64,000 nucleotides of DNA from contig OZ251446.1 in the NCBI GenBank assembly GCA_965242495.1, forward strand, positions 3,286,001 through 3,350,000, in the 5' to 3' direction. Below the pieces are notes generated by a model. The model ran no database searches. It saw only the letters and a program-made list of their open reading frames with translations, and was not told the DNA's origin. Below, in pieces: positions 31,784-40,822 of the stretch. Source of the DNA: CBDESN01 sp965242495. Its GTDB lineage: Bacteria; Pseudomonadota; Alphaproteobacteria; MPNO01. The position numbers were made by a program, and so were the translations under genes. Within the stretch, counting starts at the first letter, position 1. Each line of letters opens with the position of its first letter.

Positions 31784-32580
31784 CCGTCGTCTTCGGGCGG
31801 ATCATTCGGCGATTCGTCCTCGGGCGCGCCGCCGAGGGAGGTCAGCATCTCCTTGAGTTCGCCGAGCGCCCGATCGAGCCGGGTCGGGTCGGTGCCGCGC
31901 AGCACCACGCTGACGCCGAAACGACGCCGGCGCATCGCCGGATAGCTGCCTACGTCGATGTCGGGCCAGCGCGCCTGAAGCTTGGCCAGGTCGGCGGCGA
32001 TCGCCCCCTCGCCCAACAGGACGCTCGCCGCGCGCGCATGCATCCGCGCCCCGCCGGCGAGCCGGTGCTTGGCGCCCTCGAACATCGCCTGCATGATCTG
32101 CGGCACTCCGGCCAACACGAACACGTTGCCGATGCGATAGCCGGGGGCCGCGCTCACCGGGTTGTGGATCAGCTCGGCCCCCTCGGGGAAGGTCGCCATC
32201 CGCAGCCTGGCCTCGTTCAACTCGCCCGCGCCCATATGCGTCTGCAGCAGCGCCGCCACGCCCTGGTCGCGGCGCATCGCCACGCCGAACGCCTCGGCCA
32301 CGCAATCCGACGTAATGTCGTCATGCGTGGGTCCGATCCCGCCCGTGGTCAGCACGTAGTCGAACGCGCGCCGGCATTCGTTCAGCGTCGCCACGATGGT
32401 CTCGCGGATGTCGGGGATCACCCGCACCTCGCGGAGCCGCACCCCGATCCCGTTGAGCCCGTTCGCCAGGAACCGGATGTTCTTGTCCTGCGTGCGGCCC
32501 GACAGGATCTCGTTGCCGATGACCAGCACGCAGGCGGTGACGTCCTTCGCGCCCGGGTTGGAGTCTGCGCTTTCGTTCAT
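31780..32580 (-). CDS. CinA N-terminal-type (MoCF/molybdopterin-binding) protein
   Basis: This 266-residue protein consists of the competence/damage-inducible protein A N-terminal (COG1058) domain. Signatures are VIGNEILSGRTQDKNIRFLA near residue 20, DYVLTTGGIGPTHDDITSDC near 75 and NPVSAAPGYRIGNVFVLAGV near 145. The C-terminal deamidase half of full-length CinA (PncC) is absent, as in many alphaproteobacterial versions. Characterised relatives hydrolyse ADP-ribose or clear NAD breakdown products; the role here is inferred. The ATG at 32580 starts MNESADSNPG; upstream in-frame ATGs exist but would add only a basic tail. Divergent from map. Confidence 0.82.
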   Translation of the reverse strand: MNESADSNPGAKDVTACVLVIGNEILSGRTQDKNIRFLANGLNGIGVRLREVRVIPDIRETIVATLNECRRAFDYVLTTGGIGPTHDDITSDCVAEAFGVAMRRDQGVAALLQTHMGAGELNEARLRMATFPEGAELIHNPVSAAPGYRIGNVFVLAGVPQIMQAMFEGAKHRLAGGARMHARAASVLLGEGAIAADLAKLQARWPDIDVGSYPAMRRRRFGVSVVLRGTDPTRLDRALGELKEMLTSLGGAPEDESPNDPPEDDG

Positions 32581-32692
32581 GCGTCGCCGACCGTGCGGAA
32601 CGCCTTGATGATACCCGCCGGCCGCCGGCGGCGAAAGCCGCAAGCCGCGCCGCCCCTGGACCTCTCGTCCGCGCCCACCCTATAACGGGGCC

Positions 32693-33514
32693 ATGAACGA
32701 CAGGTTCGGCGGCATCGACGACAACGCCGCCGCCCATGTGCCGATCCACGGCGCGGCGGAGTTCGCCGCCATGCGCCGGGCCGGCCGGCTGGCGGCGGAA
32801 GTGCTCGATTTCATCACCCCGCACGTGGTGCCGGGGACCACGACGGGCCGGCTGGACGAGCTCTGCCACGGCTACATCCTGGACCACGGCGCCGCCCCCG
32901 CTCCGCTCAACTACCGCGGGTTCCCGAAGTCGATCTGCGCCTCGATCAACCATGTGGTCTGCCACGGCATTCCCGGCGAACGGGTGCTGCGCGACGGCGA
33001 CATCGTCAATCTCGACGTCACCGTCATCCTCGACGGCTGGCACGGCGACACCAGCCGCATGTTCCCCGTCGGCAAAGCGGGGGTGAAGGCGCGTAAGCTG
33101 GTCGACCTGACCTACGAGGCGATGATGCGGGGCATCGGGGCGGTCCGGCCGGGGGCCACGCTGGGCGATGTCGGACACGCCATCCAGAGCCTGGCCGAGG
33201 CGCATCGCTATTCGGTCGTCCGCGACTTCTGCGGCCACGGGCTCGGGCGCATCTTCCACTGCCCGCCGACGGTGCTGCATTACGGCCGCCCCGGCCAGGG
33301 GCTGGTCCTCCGCGAGGGCATGTTCTTCACCGTCGAGCCGATGATCAACGCCGGTCGCTACGAGATCAAGGTCCTCGCCGATGGCTGGACCGCGGTCACC
33401 AAGGACAGGTCGTTGTCGGCGCAGTTCGAGCATTCGGTCGCGGTGACCGCTGACGGATACGAGATCTTCACCCTGTCGCCCGCCGGGCTGCACCGCCCAC
33501 CCTATGCCGCCTGA
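32693..33514 (+). CDS. map: Methionine aminopeptidase type I
   Basis: This 273-residue cytosolic enzyme removes N-terminal Met from nascent proteins. The metal-binding residues lie in the conserved contexts VNLDVTVILDGWHGDTSRMF (two Asp), CGHGLGRIFHCPP (His), FTVEPMINAG (Glu) and SAQFEHSVAV (Glu). The S1 loop VCHGIPGERVLRDGD is also typical. It has no N-terminal zinc finger or SH3-like extension. The start MNDRFGGIDDN gives about 20 residues before the core. Upstream divergent neighbour is the CinA-like gene. This is one of the housekeeping anchors of the window. Confidence 0.93.
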   Translation: MNDRFGGIDDNAAAHVPIHGAAEFAAMRRAGRLAAEVLDFITPHVVPGTTTGRLDELCHGYILDHGAAPAPLNYRGFPKSICASINHVVCHGIPGERVLRDGDIVNLDVTVILDGWHGDTSRMFPVGKAGVKARKLVDLTYEAMMRGIGAVRPGATLGDVGHAIQSLAEAHRYSVVRDFCGHGLGRIFHCPPTVLHYGRPGQGLVLREGMFFTVEPMINAGRYEIKVLADGWTAVTKDRSLSAQFEHSVAVTADGYEIFTLSPAGLHRPPYAA

Positions 33515-33544
33515 CCGCGGGCGCGGCGGTTCGATACCCCCGGC

Positions 33545-34357
33545 TCAATAGCCCCGCAGAAACAGCACCTCCGTCCTGCGCGGGAGGTCGCGGACGCTGA
33601 GTTCGATCGACGCCTCGCCATGCTCGCGCACCGGCCAGCGGGTCTTGGCGCGGGCGACGAACGCCTCGACGCCTCCCATCGAGCCGAAATGCATCGGCAC
33701 GATCAGCAGCGGCCGGATCTGATCGAGCACCTCGAACAATTCCTCGTGGCTCATCGTCCACATGCCGTCGATGGGGGCGAAGGCGATGTCGACCCGTCCG
33801 AGATCCCGCAGCTGCGCCGGCGACAGCACATGGTGCAGATGGCTGATATGGACGATGCAGAGACCCGCCGCCTCGATGACGAACATCGAGTTGCCGTTGC
33901 GCAGCCGGCCGCCGAGATCGCTCAGATTGGTCGGCACGTTGCGCACGCGCACGTCCTTCAGCATCACGTTGTGGCGGGCGACGCCGCCCGCCGGGTCCCA
34001 GCCGCGCAGGACGTGCTCGATGCCGGCCTCGGGGCCGTAGCTGAAATGCGTGTCGTGCGAGTTGTTCATCGTCACGATATGAGGCCGCCGGGCGGGGCGC
34101 GCGTAATCGGTATAGTCGGTGACGACGCGGACGCCTTGGGGCGATTCGACCTCGAAGCTCGCATGTCCGACGAAGGTGATTCCGACATGGTGCGCACGAA
34201 CGCCGCCGGCGGCCGCGAACGCCGCCAGCATCGGCCCCGGCGCGCGCTGCGCCACCGGGTAGCACGACGCCCGGGCCGCCGGCGCCCAGCCCGACGCGGC
34301 CCACAGGGCGGCGCAGAGGACGCCGCCGACGAACGACGATTTCGACCGGATCGACAT
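33545..34357 (-). CDS. Exported metallo-beta-lactamase-fold hydrolase
   Basis: This 270-residue protein has an N-terminal signal sequence (MSIRSKSSFVGGVLCAALWA, then AAPAARA-like cleavage region near residue 30). The MBL-like core follows: ITFVGHASFEVESPQGVRVV, DYTDYARPARRPHIVTMNNS then HDTHFS, ISHLHHVLSPAQLRDLG and PMHFGSMGGVEAF. The canonical HxHxDH is only partly kept (NNSHDTHF), yet multiple His and Asp residues could hold metal. It most resembles the UlaG/UPF0173 branch. A longer frame begins upstream, but the ATG at 34357 places the signal peptide correctly. It is likely periplasmic. Substrate unknown. Confidence 0.65.
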   Translation of the reverse strand: MSIRSKSSFVGGVLCAALWAASGWAPAARASCYPVAQRAPGPMLAAFAAAGGVRAHHVGITFVGHASFEVESPQGVRVVTDYTDYARPARRPHIVTMNNSHDTHFSYGPEAGIEHVLRGWDPAGGVARHNVMLKDVRVRNVPTNLSDLGGRLRNGNSMFVIEAAGLCIVHISHLHHVLSPAQLRDLGRVDIAFAPIDGMWTMSHEELFEVLDQIRPLLIVPMHFGSMGGVEAFVARAKTRWPVREHGEASIELSVRDLPRRTEVLFLRGY

Positions 34358-34527
34358 CTCGCGTCCCGGCTCCCGCCAGCCCGACCCCGGCCGCCATGTT
34401 GGCACAGCCGCGCGCGCGCCGCATCCGTTTCGTCGGACGTCGCCATGGGCGAGGAACCGGCTGGACTTCCCCCGCCTCGGGTTGCAGGCTTGCCCGCGGC
34501 GACGGTTGGTGCGGAGGGGGAGCGCGC

Positions 34528-35220
34528 GTGATCGACCTCTATACGGCGGCGACGCCGAACGGGCAGAAGATCCACATCATGCTGGAGGAGACAGGCCTCG
34601 AATACGCCGAGCATTGGGTCTCGCTCGAGCGGGGCGGCCAGTTCGACCCCGCCTTCCTGGCGATCAGCCCGAACAACAAGATCCCGGCGATCGTCGATGG
34701 CGACGGCCCGGGCGGCGACCCGATCACGGTGTTCGAATCGGGCTGCATCCTGCTCTATCTCGCCGAGAAGACCGGGCGCTTCCTGCCTGCCGACGCGCGC
34801 GCGCGGCTCGACGTGCTGCAATGGCTGTTCTGGCAGATGGGCGGATTCGGGCCGATGCTCGGCCAGGCCCACCATTTCCGCGCTTACGCGCCGGTCAAGA
34901 TCGATTACGCCATCGATCGCTACACCAACGAGGCGCGGCGGCTCTACGGCATCCTCGACCGGCGGCTCGCGGAGCGGGATTACGTCGCCGGCGACTACTC
35001 GATCGCCGACATGGCCATCTTCCCCTGGTGCCGTCTCCACCGGCGGCAGGGCCAGGCGCTGGCCGACTTTCCCGCGGTCGCGCGCTGGTTCGCCGCTATG
35101 TCCGCGCGGCCGGCGGTGGCGAAGGACATGGACAAGACCGAGGACACCGCCGACCGGACCGAGTGGGACGAGGAGAGCTGGTCCAACCTGTTCGGCGCCG
35201 ACCAGTACCGTCGGCGCTGA
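34528..35220 (+). CDS. Glutathione S-transferase (nu-class-like)
   Basis: This is a 230-residue glutathione transferase family protein. The thioredoxin-like N domain starts IDLYTAATPNGQKIHIMLEE and shows the glutathione-binding NNKIPAIVD and ESGCILLYLAEK segments. The all-helical C domain contains YVAGDYSIADMAIFPW, the family's N-capping/hydrophobic staple motif. TPNG near residue 10 matches the YfcG/YghU (nu) group, which act as disulfide-bond reductases. The GTG start at 34528 is preceded by GGAGGGGGAGC. It is probably cytoplasmic. It is followed by radC 33 bases downstream. Confidence 0.88.
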   Translation: MIDLYTAATPNGQKIHIMLEETGLEYAEHWVSLERGGQFDPAFLAISPNNKIPAIVDGDGPGGDPITVFESGCILLYLAEKTGRFLPADARARLDVLQWLFWQMGGFGPMLGQAHHFRAYAPVKIDYAIDRYTNEARRLYGILDRRLAERDYVAGDYSIADMAIFPWCRLHRRQGQALADFPAVARWFAAMSARPAVAKDMDKTEDTADRTEWDEESWSNLFGADQYRRR

Positions 35221-35253
35221 CCGGCGCGACGGCGGACCGGAGGCGAGCGCCCG

Positions 35254-35934
35254 ATGAACGGCAAGCCCTCCCATCACGGCCATCGCGAGCGGCTCCGGGA
35301 GCGCTTCCTGAAGGATGGCGGCGCCGCGTTCGCCGACTACGAGCTGCTGGAGCTGCTGCTGTGCTCGGTGATCCAGCGCCGCGACACCAAGCCGATCGCG
35401 AAGGCGCTGCTGGACCGGTTCGGCGGCTACGCCGACGTGCTGCGGGCCGACCCGAAGGCGCTCGCCAAGGTCGACGGCATGGGCGACGCCGCCGTCGTGG
35501 CGCTCAAATCGATCGTCGAGGCGGCGGGTCGACTGGCGCGCGAGGAAGTGTCCGACCGACCGGTGATCGGCTCCTGGGATCGGCTGATCGCCTATCTGCG
35601 CACCCGGATGGCGCATCTCGAGACCGAGGAGTTCCGGGTGCTGTTCCTCGATTCCAGGAACCAGCTGATCGACGACGAGGTGCAGCAGACGGGCACCGTG
35701 AACCACACGCCGGTCTATCCGCGCGAGGTGGTCAAGCGCGCCCTCGAGCGCAACGCGACCGCGATCATCATGGTCCACAACCACCCGTCCGGCGATCCGA
35801 AGCCGTCCCGCGCCGATGTCGAGATGACCAAGGAGGTGCGCGAGGCCGGCGAGATGCTGGGCATCAAACTGCACGACCACGTCATCATCGCGCGCTCCGG
35901 CCATGCCAGCTTGAAGCTGATGGGGCTGCTGTAG
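35254..35934 (+). CDS. radC: RadC family JAB/MPN-domain protein
   Basis: This 226-residue RadC/YeeS family protein comprises an N-terminal helix-hairpin-helix segment (LLCSVIQRRDTKPIAKALLD, then FGGYADVLRADPKALAKVDG) and a C-terminal JAMM metalloprotease-like domain. The metal motif reads MVHNHPSGDPKPSRADVEMT, with Glu upstream (LETEEFRVLFLDSRN). Despite its name, a DNA-repair role is not proven. Start ATG 35254 begins MNGKPSHHGHRERLRERFL, typical. The gene precedes the XRE-metK-trmB group. Confidence 0.9.
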   Translation: MNGKPSHHGHRERLRERFLKDGGAAFADYELLELLLCSVIQRRDTKPIAKALLDRFGGYADVLRADPKALAKVDGMGDAAVVALKSIVEAAGRLAREEVSDRPVIGSWDRLIAYLRTRMAHLETEEFRVLFLDSRNQLIDDEVQQTGTVNHTPVYPREVVKRALERNATAIIMVHNHPSGDPKPSRADVEMTKEVREAGEMLGIKLHDHVIIARSGHASLKLMGLL

Positions 35935-36015
35935 CCCGCGTTTCCCGCGCCGTTCGCGGCCGGCGCCGCGCAGGCCATGCCTGGCGGGAGAGATACGAAC
36001 CGGGGCGGGGCGGGC

Positions 36016-36044
36016 TTGCCGCCGGCCGAGGCGTCGTTGTATAC
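36016..36044 (+). promoter_or_regulatory. Predicted promoter of the xre-metK-trmB unit
   Basis: TTGCCG (36016-36021) and GTATAC (36039-36044) are spaced by 17 bases in the radC-xre gap. Predicted start is near 36051, giving a leader of about 70 bases. No SAM riboswitch structure was recognised in it. Confidence 0.4.
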
Positions 36045-36123
36045 AGCGCGGCGTCCGGTCGGGAAGCCCGCCTGGCTTGAAGGCCCCGCCCGGCCGAGGA
36101 CAGACAAGGGACCGTGCTCTTCC

Positions 36124-36564
36124 ATGCCCCGCTCCAGCCCACCGACGCCTTCGGGCCGGACGCGCCGGACGCGCGGCGGCGCCGACCGTATCGACGCCCA
36201 TGTCGGCAAACGGGTGCGTCGGCGGCGGATCTATCTGGGATGGAGCCAGGAGAAACTCGCCGAGGCGCTCGGGCTGACCTTCCAGCAGGTGCAAAAATAC
36301 GAACGCGGGACCAATCGGGTCGGCGCCGGCCGACTATACCAGATCGGCAAGGCGCTGGGCGTCCCGGTCTCGTTCTTCTTCGAGGGCCTGCCCAAGACCG
36401 GTGACGAACCGCCCGGACCCGACCCCCTGGCCGAACGGGAGACGATGAATCTCGTTCGCGCCTATCGCCGGCTGCCGGATGCGCGGGTGCAGCGCCGCGT
36501 CTTCGACCTGCTCCGGGCGCTCGCCCGGACCGAAGCGCCCGGCGCCGCGGACCGGGACCGGTGA
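36124..36564 (+). CDS. XRE-family transcriptional regulator upstream of metK
   Basis: This 146-residue DNA-binding protein has a disordered, Arg/Pro-rich N terminus followed by a helix-turn-helix: VGKRVRRRRIYLGWSQEKLA, EALGLTFQQVQKYERGTNRV then SFFFEGL. This exact type is common in alphaproteobacteria, often next to metK or in cell-cycle/respiration regulation. The start ATG at 36124 is chosen for the family-typical MPRSS-like N terminus; the ribosome-binding site is weak. Its TGA overlaps an in-frame GTG of metK by 3 bases, though metK more likely starts 18 bases further on. It may control the downstream genes; that is inference from position. Confidence 0.8.
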   Translation: MPRSSPPTPSGRTRRTRGGADRIDAHVGKRVRRRRIYLGWSQEKLAEALGLTFQQVQKYERGTNRVGAGRLYQIGKALGVPVSFFFEGLPKTGDEPPGPDPLAERETMNLVRAYRRLPDARVQRRVFDLLRALARTEAPGAADRDR

Positions 36565-36578
36565 CGGGAGGCTCGACC

Positions 36579-37744
<1,166 letters not shown>

Positions 37745-37748
<4 letters not shown>

Positions 37749-38446
37749 CGCCGCCGGACGACGCGCCGTCCGGGCGCATCCTCTACGGCCGCCGCCAGGG
37801 ACGGCGGTTGCGGCCCGGTCAGCGCCGCCGTTTCGAGAGCGAGTTCCCCGCGCTCGAACTGCGTCTGCCCGCGCACGAAGGACGGTTGGATCCCGGCGCC
37901 CTGTTCGACGCCCCGCCCGGCGGCGTCTGGCTTGAAGTCGGCTTCGGCGCCGGGGAGCATCTCCTCGCCCAGGCCGAGGCCAACCCACATGTCGGCTTCA
38001 TCGGCTGCGAACCCTATCTCAACGGCGTCGCGGCGCTGGCGCGCGGCGTCCGGGAGCGCGGCCTCGGCAACGTCCGCATCCTGCGCGACGACGCGCGCAT
38101 GCTGCTGCGCCGCCTCCCCGACCGGAGCCTCGCCCGCGCCTTCGTCCTGTTCCCCGACCCCTGGCCCAAGAAGCGCCATCGCAAGCGCCGCTTCGTCTCC
38201 GCCCCCGTGCTGACCGAGCTGGCGCGGACGCTCGACGTCGGAGCCGAGCTCCGCATCGCCTCCGACGATGGCGGCTATATCGCCTGGACTCTGTGGCATG
38301 TCCTCCAGCATGGCGGGTTCGACTGGACCGCGCGCCGCGCCGCCGACTGGCGCGAGCGGCCGGCCGACTGGCCGGCGACGCGCTACGAAGCCAAGGCGAC
38401 CCGCGCCGGCCGGCGCTGCGCCTATCTCCGCTTCGCGCGCCGATGA
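37745..38446 (+). CDS. trmB: tRNA (guanine-N7-)-methyltransferase
   Basis: This 233-residue enzyme methylates G46 in tRNA variable loops. The SAM motif is WLEVGFGAGEHLLAQAEANP near residue 62, followed by FIGCEPYLNGVAAL, and the family-diagnostic FVLFPDPWPKKRHRKRRFVS near 135. C-terminal SDDGGYIAWTLW is also typical. The GTG start at 37745 overlaps the metK stop (GTGA). The metK-trmB arrangement is widely conserved in alphaproteobacteria. The gene ends convergent to nadC. Confidence 0.93.
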
Positions 38447-38488
38447 TCCGCGCGCCCGCCCGGAAAGGTCGGGGTCGGCGATAGATCG

Positions 38489-38515
38489 CGCCGGCCGCGG
38501 AGTCGGCGGCCGGCG
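38489..38515. terminator. Hairpin between convergent trmB and nadC
   Basis: A 10-bp GC stem (38489-38498 with 38506-38515) and 7-base loop GGAGTCG fill most of the 71-base gap between two convergent stops. There is no T tract. Placement suggests a bidirectional terminator. Confidence 0.45.
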
Positions 38516-38517
38516 GG

Positions 38518-39414
38518 CTACTCCGCCGCGCGCCGCGCGCGGAGGCGGTCGATCGTGCGCTGCGCGCTGGGCTTGATGTCCTGGACGTCGAGGCTGATGT
38601 CCACCGCGCGGATGCTGTGGGTCAGGTCGCCGATCGAGATCACGTCGACGCCGGCCTCGGCGATCGGCCTGATCGTCTGCTCATCTATGCCGCCCGAGGC
38701 TTCGGTCATCGCCCGGCCGTCGACCAGCCTGAGCGCCTCGGTCATCTCGTCGAAGTCCATGTTGTCGAACATGATCACCTCGACGCCGCAGTCGAGGGCT
38801 TCGCGCACCTGATCGAGCGTCTCGCACTCGACCTCGATCTTGAACGTGTGCTGCGCCCGCGCCCGCAGCAGCTCGACCGCGTTGGCGATGCCGCCGGCGA
38901 TCTTGATGTGGTTGTCCTTGACCAGGATGCAGTTCGACAGGCTGAAGATATGGTTGTGCCCGCCGCCCACGCGCACGGCGTATTTCTGCAACATGCGGAT
39001 GCCGGGCCAGCCCTTGCGCGTGTCGGTGATCCGCACCCCGGTATGCCGCACCAGATCGGCGTAGCGCCGGGTCTTGGTCGCGATGCCCGACATCTGCTGG
39101 ACCCAGTCGAGGGCGCAGCGCTCGATGGCGAAGAAGGTGGAGGCCCGCGCCCGGATGCGCAGCAGAACCGAGCCCGGACCCATCTCGTCGCCGTCGGCGA
39201 GGCCGGGTTCGATCGCGGCTTCGGGCTCCACCATCCGTATCGTCTCGTCGGCGAGCAGGACGCCGCACAGAATCCCCTCGCCCTTGGCGTAGATCTGGCC
39301 GGTCTGCACCGGGTCGTCGCCGGCGAGGAAGCCGCCGGTCGTATCGCCGGGTCCGAGTTCCTCGCGGAGCCCGGTCTCGACCATGGGCCGGATCATGAAA
39401 CGGTTGAGTCGCAT
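38518..39414 (-). CDS. Nicotinate-nucleotide pyrophosphorylase-like (NadC family)
   Basis: This 298-residue type II phosphoribosyltransferase resembles NadC, which forms nicotinate mononucleotide from quinolinate and PRPP. Core motifs are ERCALDWVQQMSGIATKTRR, ITDTRKGWPGIRMLQKYAVR, VGGGHNHIFSLSNCILVKDNH and EVIMFDNMDF. The usual TRKTxPG is TRKGWPG and the usual LxDAxLIKDNH is LSNCILVKDNH, so the enzyme is divergent; a ModD- or paralogue-type role is possible. nadA and nadB are not beside it. Its ATG overlaps the upstream amidohydrolase gene by 22 bases, so it is translated behind that gene, which again is unusual for a NAD-synthesis enzyme. Confidence 0.72.
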   Translation of the reverse strand: MRLNRFMIRPMVETGLREELGPGDTTGGFLAGDDPVQTGQIYAKGEGILCGVLLADETIRMVEPEAAIEPGLADGDEMGPGSVLLRIRARASTFFAIERCALDWVQQMSGIATKTRRYADLVRHTGVRITDTRKGWPGIRMLQKYAVRVGGGHNHIFSLSNCILVKDNHIKIAGGIANAVELLRARAQHTFKIEVECETLDQVREALDCGVEVIMFDNMDFDEMTEALRLVDGRAMTEASGGIDEQTIRPIAEAGVDVISIGDLTHSIRAVDISLDVQDIKPSAQRTIDRLRARRAAE

Positions 39415-40709
39415 CCTCTCGTTTCCCTTGCAGCCTGGCCGGATCGGTCGAGCGCGTCTCGCACCGTCCGTCCGTCTTTCATCACCAGATGCAGCCGCGA
39501 GCGGTCCTGCAACAGCTTCACGTCCTCGGCCGGGTCGCCGTCGACGATCAGCAGATCCGCCGTCTTTCCCGGTTGCAGCGCGCCCAGATCGGGCCGCTCG
39601 ATGCAGGCGGCGGCCTTCGACGTCGCCGCGGCGATCGCTTCGAGGGCCGACATGCCGAGGAGGCGCGTCATGAATTCCAGCTCGACCAGATTCTCGCCCA
39701 CCAGCAGCCGATGGGACTGATCGGTGCCCATGGCGACCTTGACCCCGCGCCGGACCGCATCGCGCCACAACGGCGCCTGGCGCTGCATCCTGGCGTGGAT
39801 CTCCTCGTCCTTAAGGTCTTCCTGCGCCAGCTGCTGGCCGCTCCAGCCCGGGTCCTTCCGCCGCCGCTCGACCGACAGCGGCACCAGAGCGAGCGTAGGG
39901 ACCCACCAGACGCCGTTCGCGAGCATGACGTCGATGCACTCCTCGTCGAGGAACCAGCCATGTTCGAGCGAGTGCACGCCCGCTCGCAGCGCGTTGCGGA
40001 TGCCGGCGAGCCCTTCGGCGTGAACCGCGACGCGCTTGCGCCTCGCCCCCGCCTCGGCGACCGCGGCCGCGAGCTCCTCCACGGTGAATTGTGGTTCGTC
40101 CCAATGGTCGGTTACCGAGGTGATGCCGCCGGTCGCGCAGATCTTCACGAAATCGGCGCCCGCCATCAGCACGTGCCGCACCAGCCGCCGCACCTCGTCC
40201 GCGCCGTCGGCGACGGGATCCGCCAGCCAGCCGCGCTTCGGCACGCGAAATCCGGCCGGGACCCAGCTGTCGCCATGGCCGCCGGTCTGGCTGATCATCA
40301 GAATCGAGACCAGCAGCCGCGGTCCCGGCAGGACGCCCTCGGCGACCGCCTCGCGGAAACCGGCGTCGGCCCCGCCCATGTCGCGCGCCGTAGTGACCCC
40401 GCAGGCGATCGTCTCGCGCAGGATCTCGGTCGATTTGAGCACGTTGTAGGTCGGCGTGTTGAGGAGATGCCGCCGCATGTCGCGCGCGCGGTAGGTCGCA
40501 TGCACGTGGCAGTCGATCATCCCCGGCAACACCGACCGCCCGGCGGCGTCGATCGTCCGCGCCCCGCGCGGCAGCCGGACGGACGCCGCCGGGCCGACCG
40601 CGGTGAAGCGGCCGTCCTCGACGACCACGATCCCGTTCTCCACCGGCTCGGCGCCGGTGCCGTCGACGATCCGCGCGCCCACGATCGCCGTGGCCGCGCT
40701 CTCAGCCAT
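39393..40709 (-). CDS. Metal-dependent amidohydrolase (prolidase/imidazolonepropionase-like)
   Basis: This 438-residue amidohydrolase-superfamily protein (COG1228-like) has the composite beta domain at both ends. The metal sites are SVLPGMIDCHVH (HxH near residue 70), DFVKICATGGI (Lys near 188), RVAVHAEGL (His), HSLEHGWFLDEE (His) and MGTDQSH (Asp near 345). All five ligand positions seem intact. Close relatives include Xaa-Pro/Xaa-Arg dipeptidases and unknown amide hydrolases. No signal peptide, so cytoplasmic. It diverges from the amidase at 40823 with about 110 bases between, and its 3' end overlaps nadC. The deacetylase and amidase nearby suggest an amide-degrading cluster. Confidence 0.83.
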   Translation of the reverse strand: MAESAATAIVGARIVDGTGAEPVENGIVVVEDGRFTAVGPAASVRLPRGARTIDAAGRSVLPGMIDCHVHATYRARDMRRHLLNTPTYNVLKSTEILRETIACGVTTARDMGGADAGFREAVAEGVLPGPRLLVSILMISQTGGHGDSWVPAGFRVPKRGWLADPVADGADEVRRLVRHVLMAGADFVKICATGGITSVTDHWDEPQFTVEELAAAVAEAGARRKRVAVHAEGLAGIRNALRAGVHSLEHGWFLDEECIDVMLANGVWWVPTLALVPLSVERRRKDPGWSGQQLAQEDLKDEEIHARMQRQAPLWRDAVRRGVKVAMGTDQSHRLLVGENLVELEFMTRLLGMSALEAIAAATSKAAACIERPDLGALQPGKTADLLIVDGDPAEDVKLLQDRSRLHLVMKDGRTVRDALDRSGQAARETRGCDSTVS

Positions 40710-40822
40710 CGGACGGCCCGGAGGAGACGGATCGTTGACGACGCCGGAGCATGAGGTTATTCGATCACGACGCTCCCGGTTGTCAAGAGACGCGCGGGAT
40801 CCGGATGCCGGACGGACCGACG

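Noticed and set aside
36045..36578. A SAM riboswitch upstream of metK
   Set aside because: The region before metK is occupied by the XRE gene and its leader shows no recognisable SAM-I, SAM-II or SAM-V pattern.
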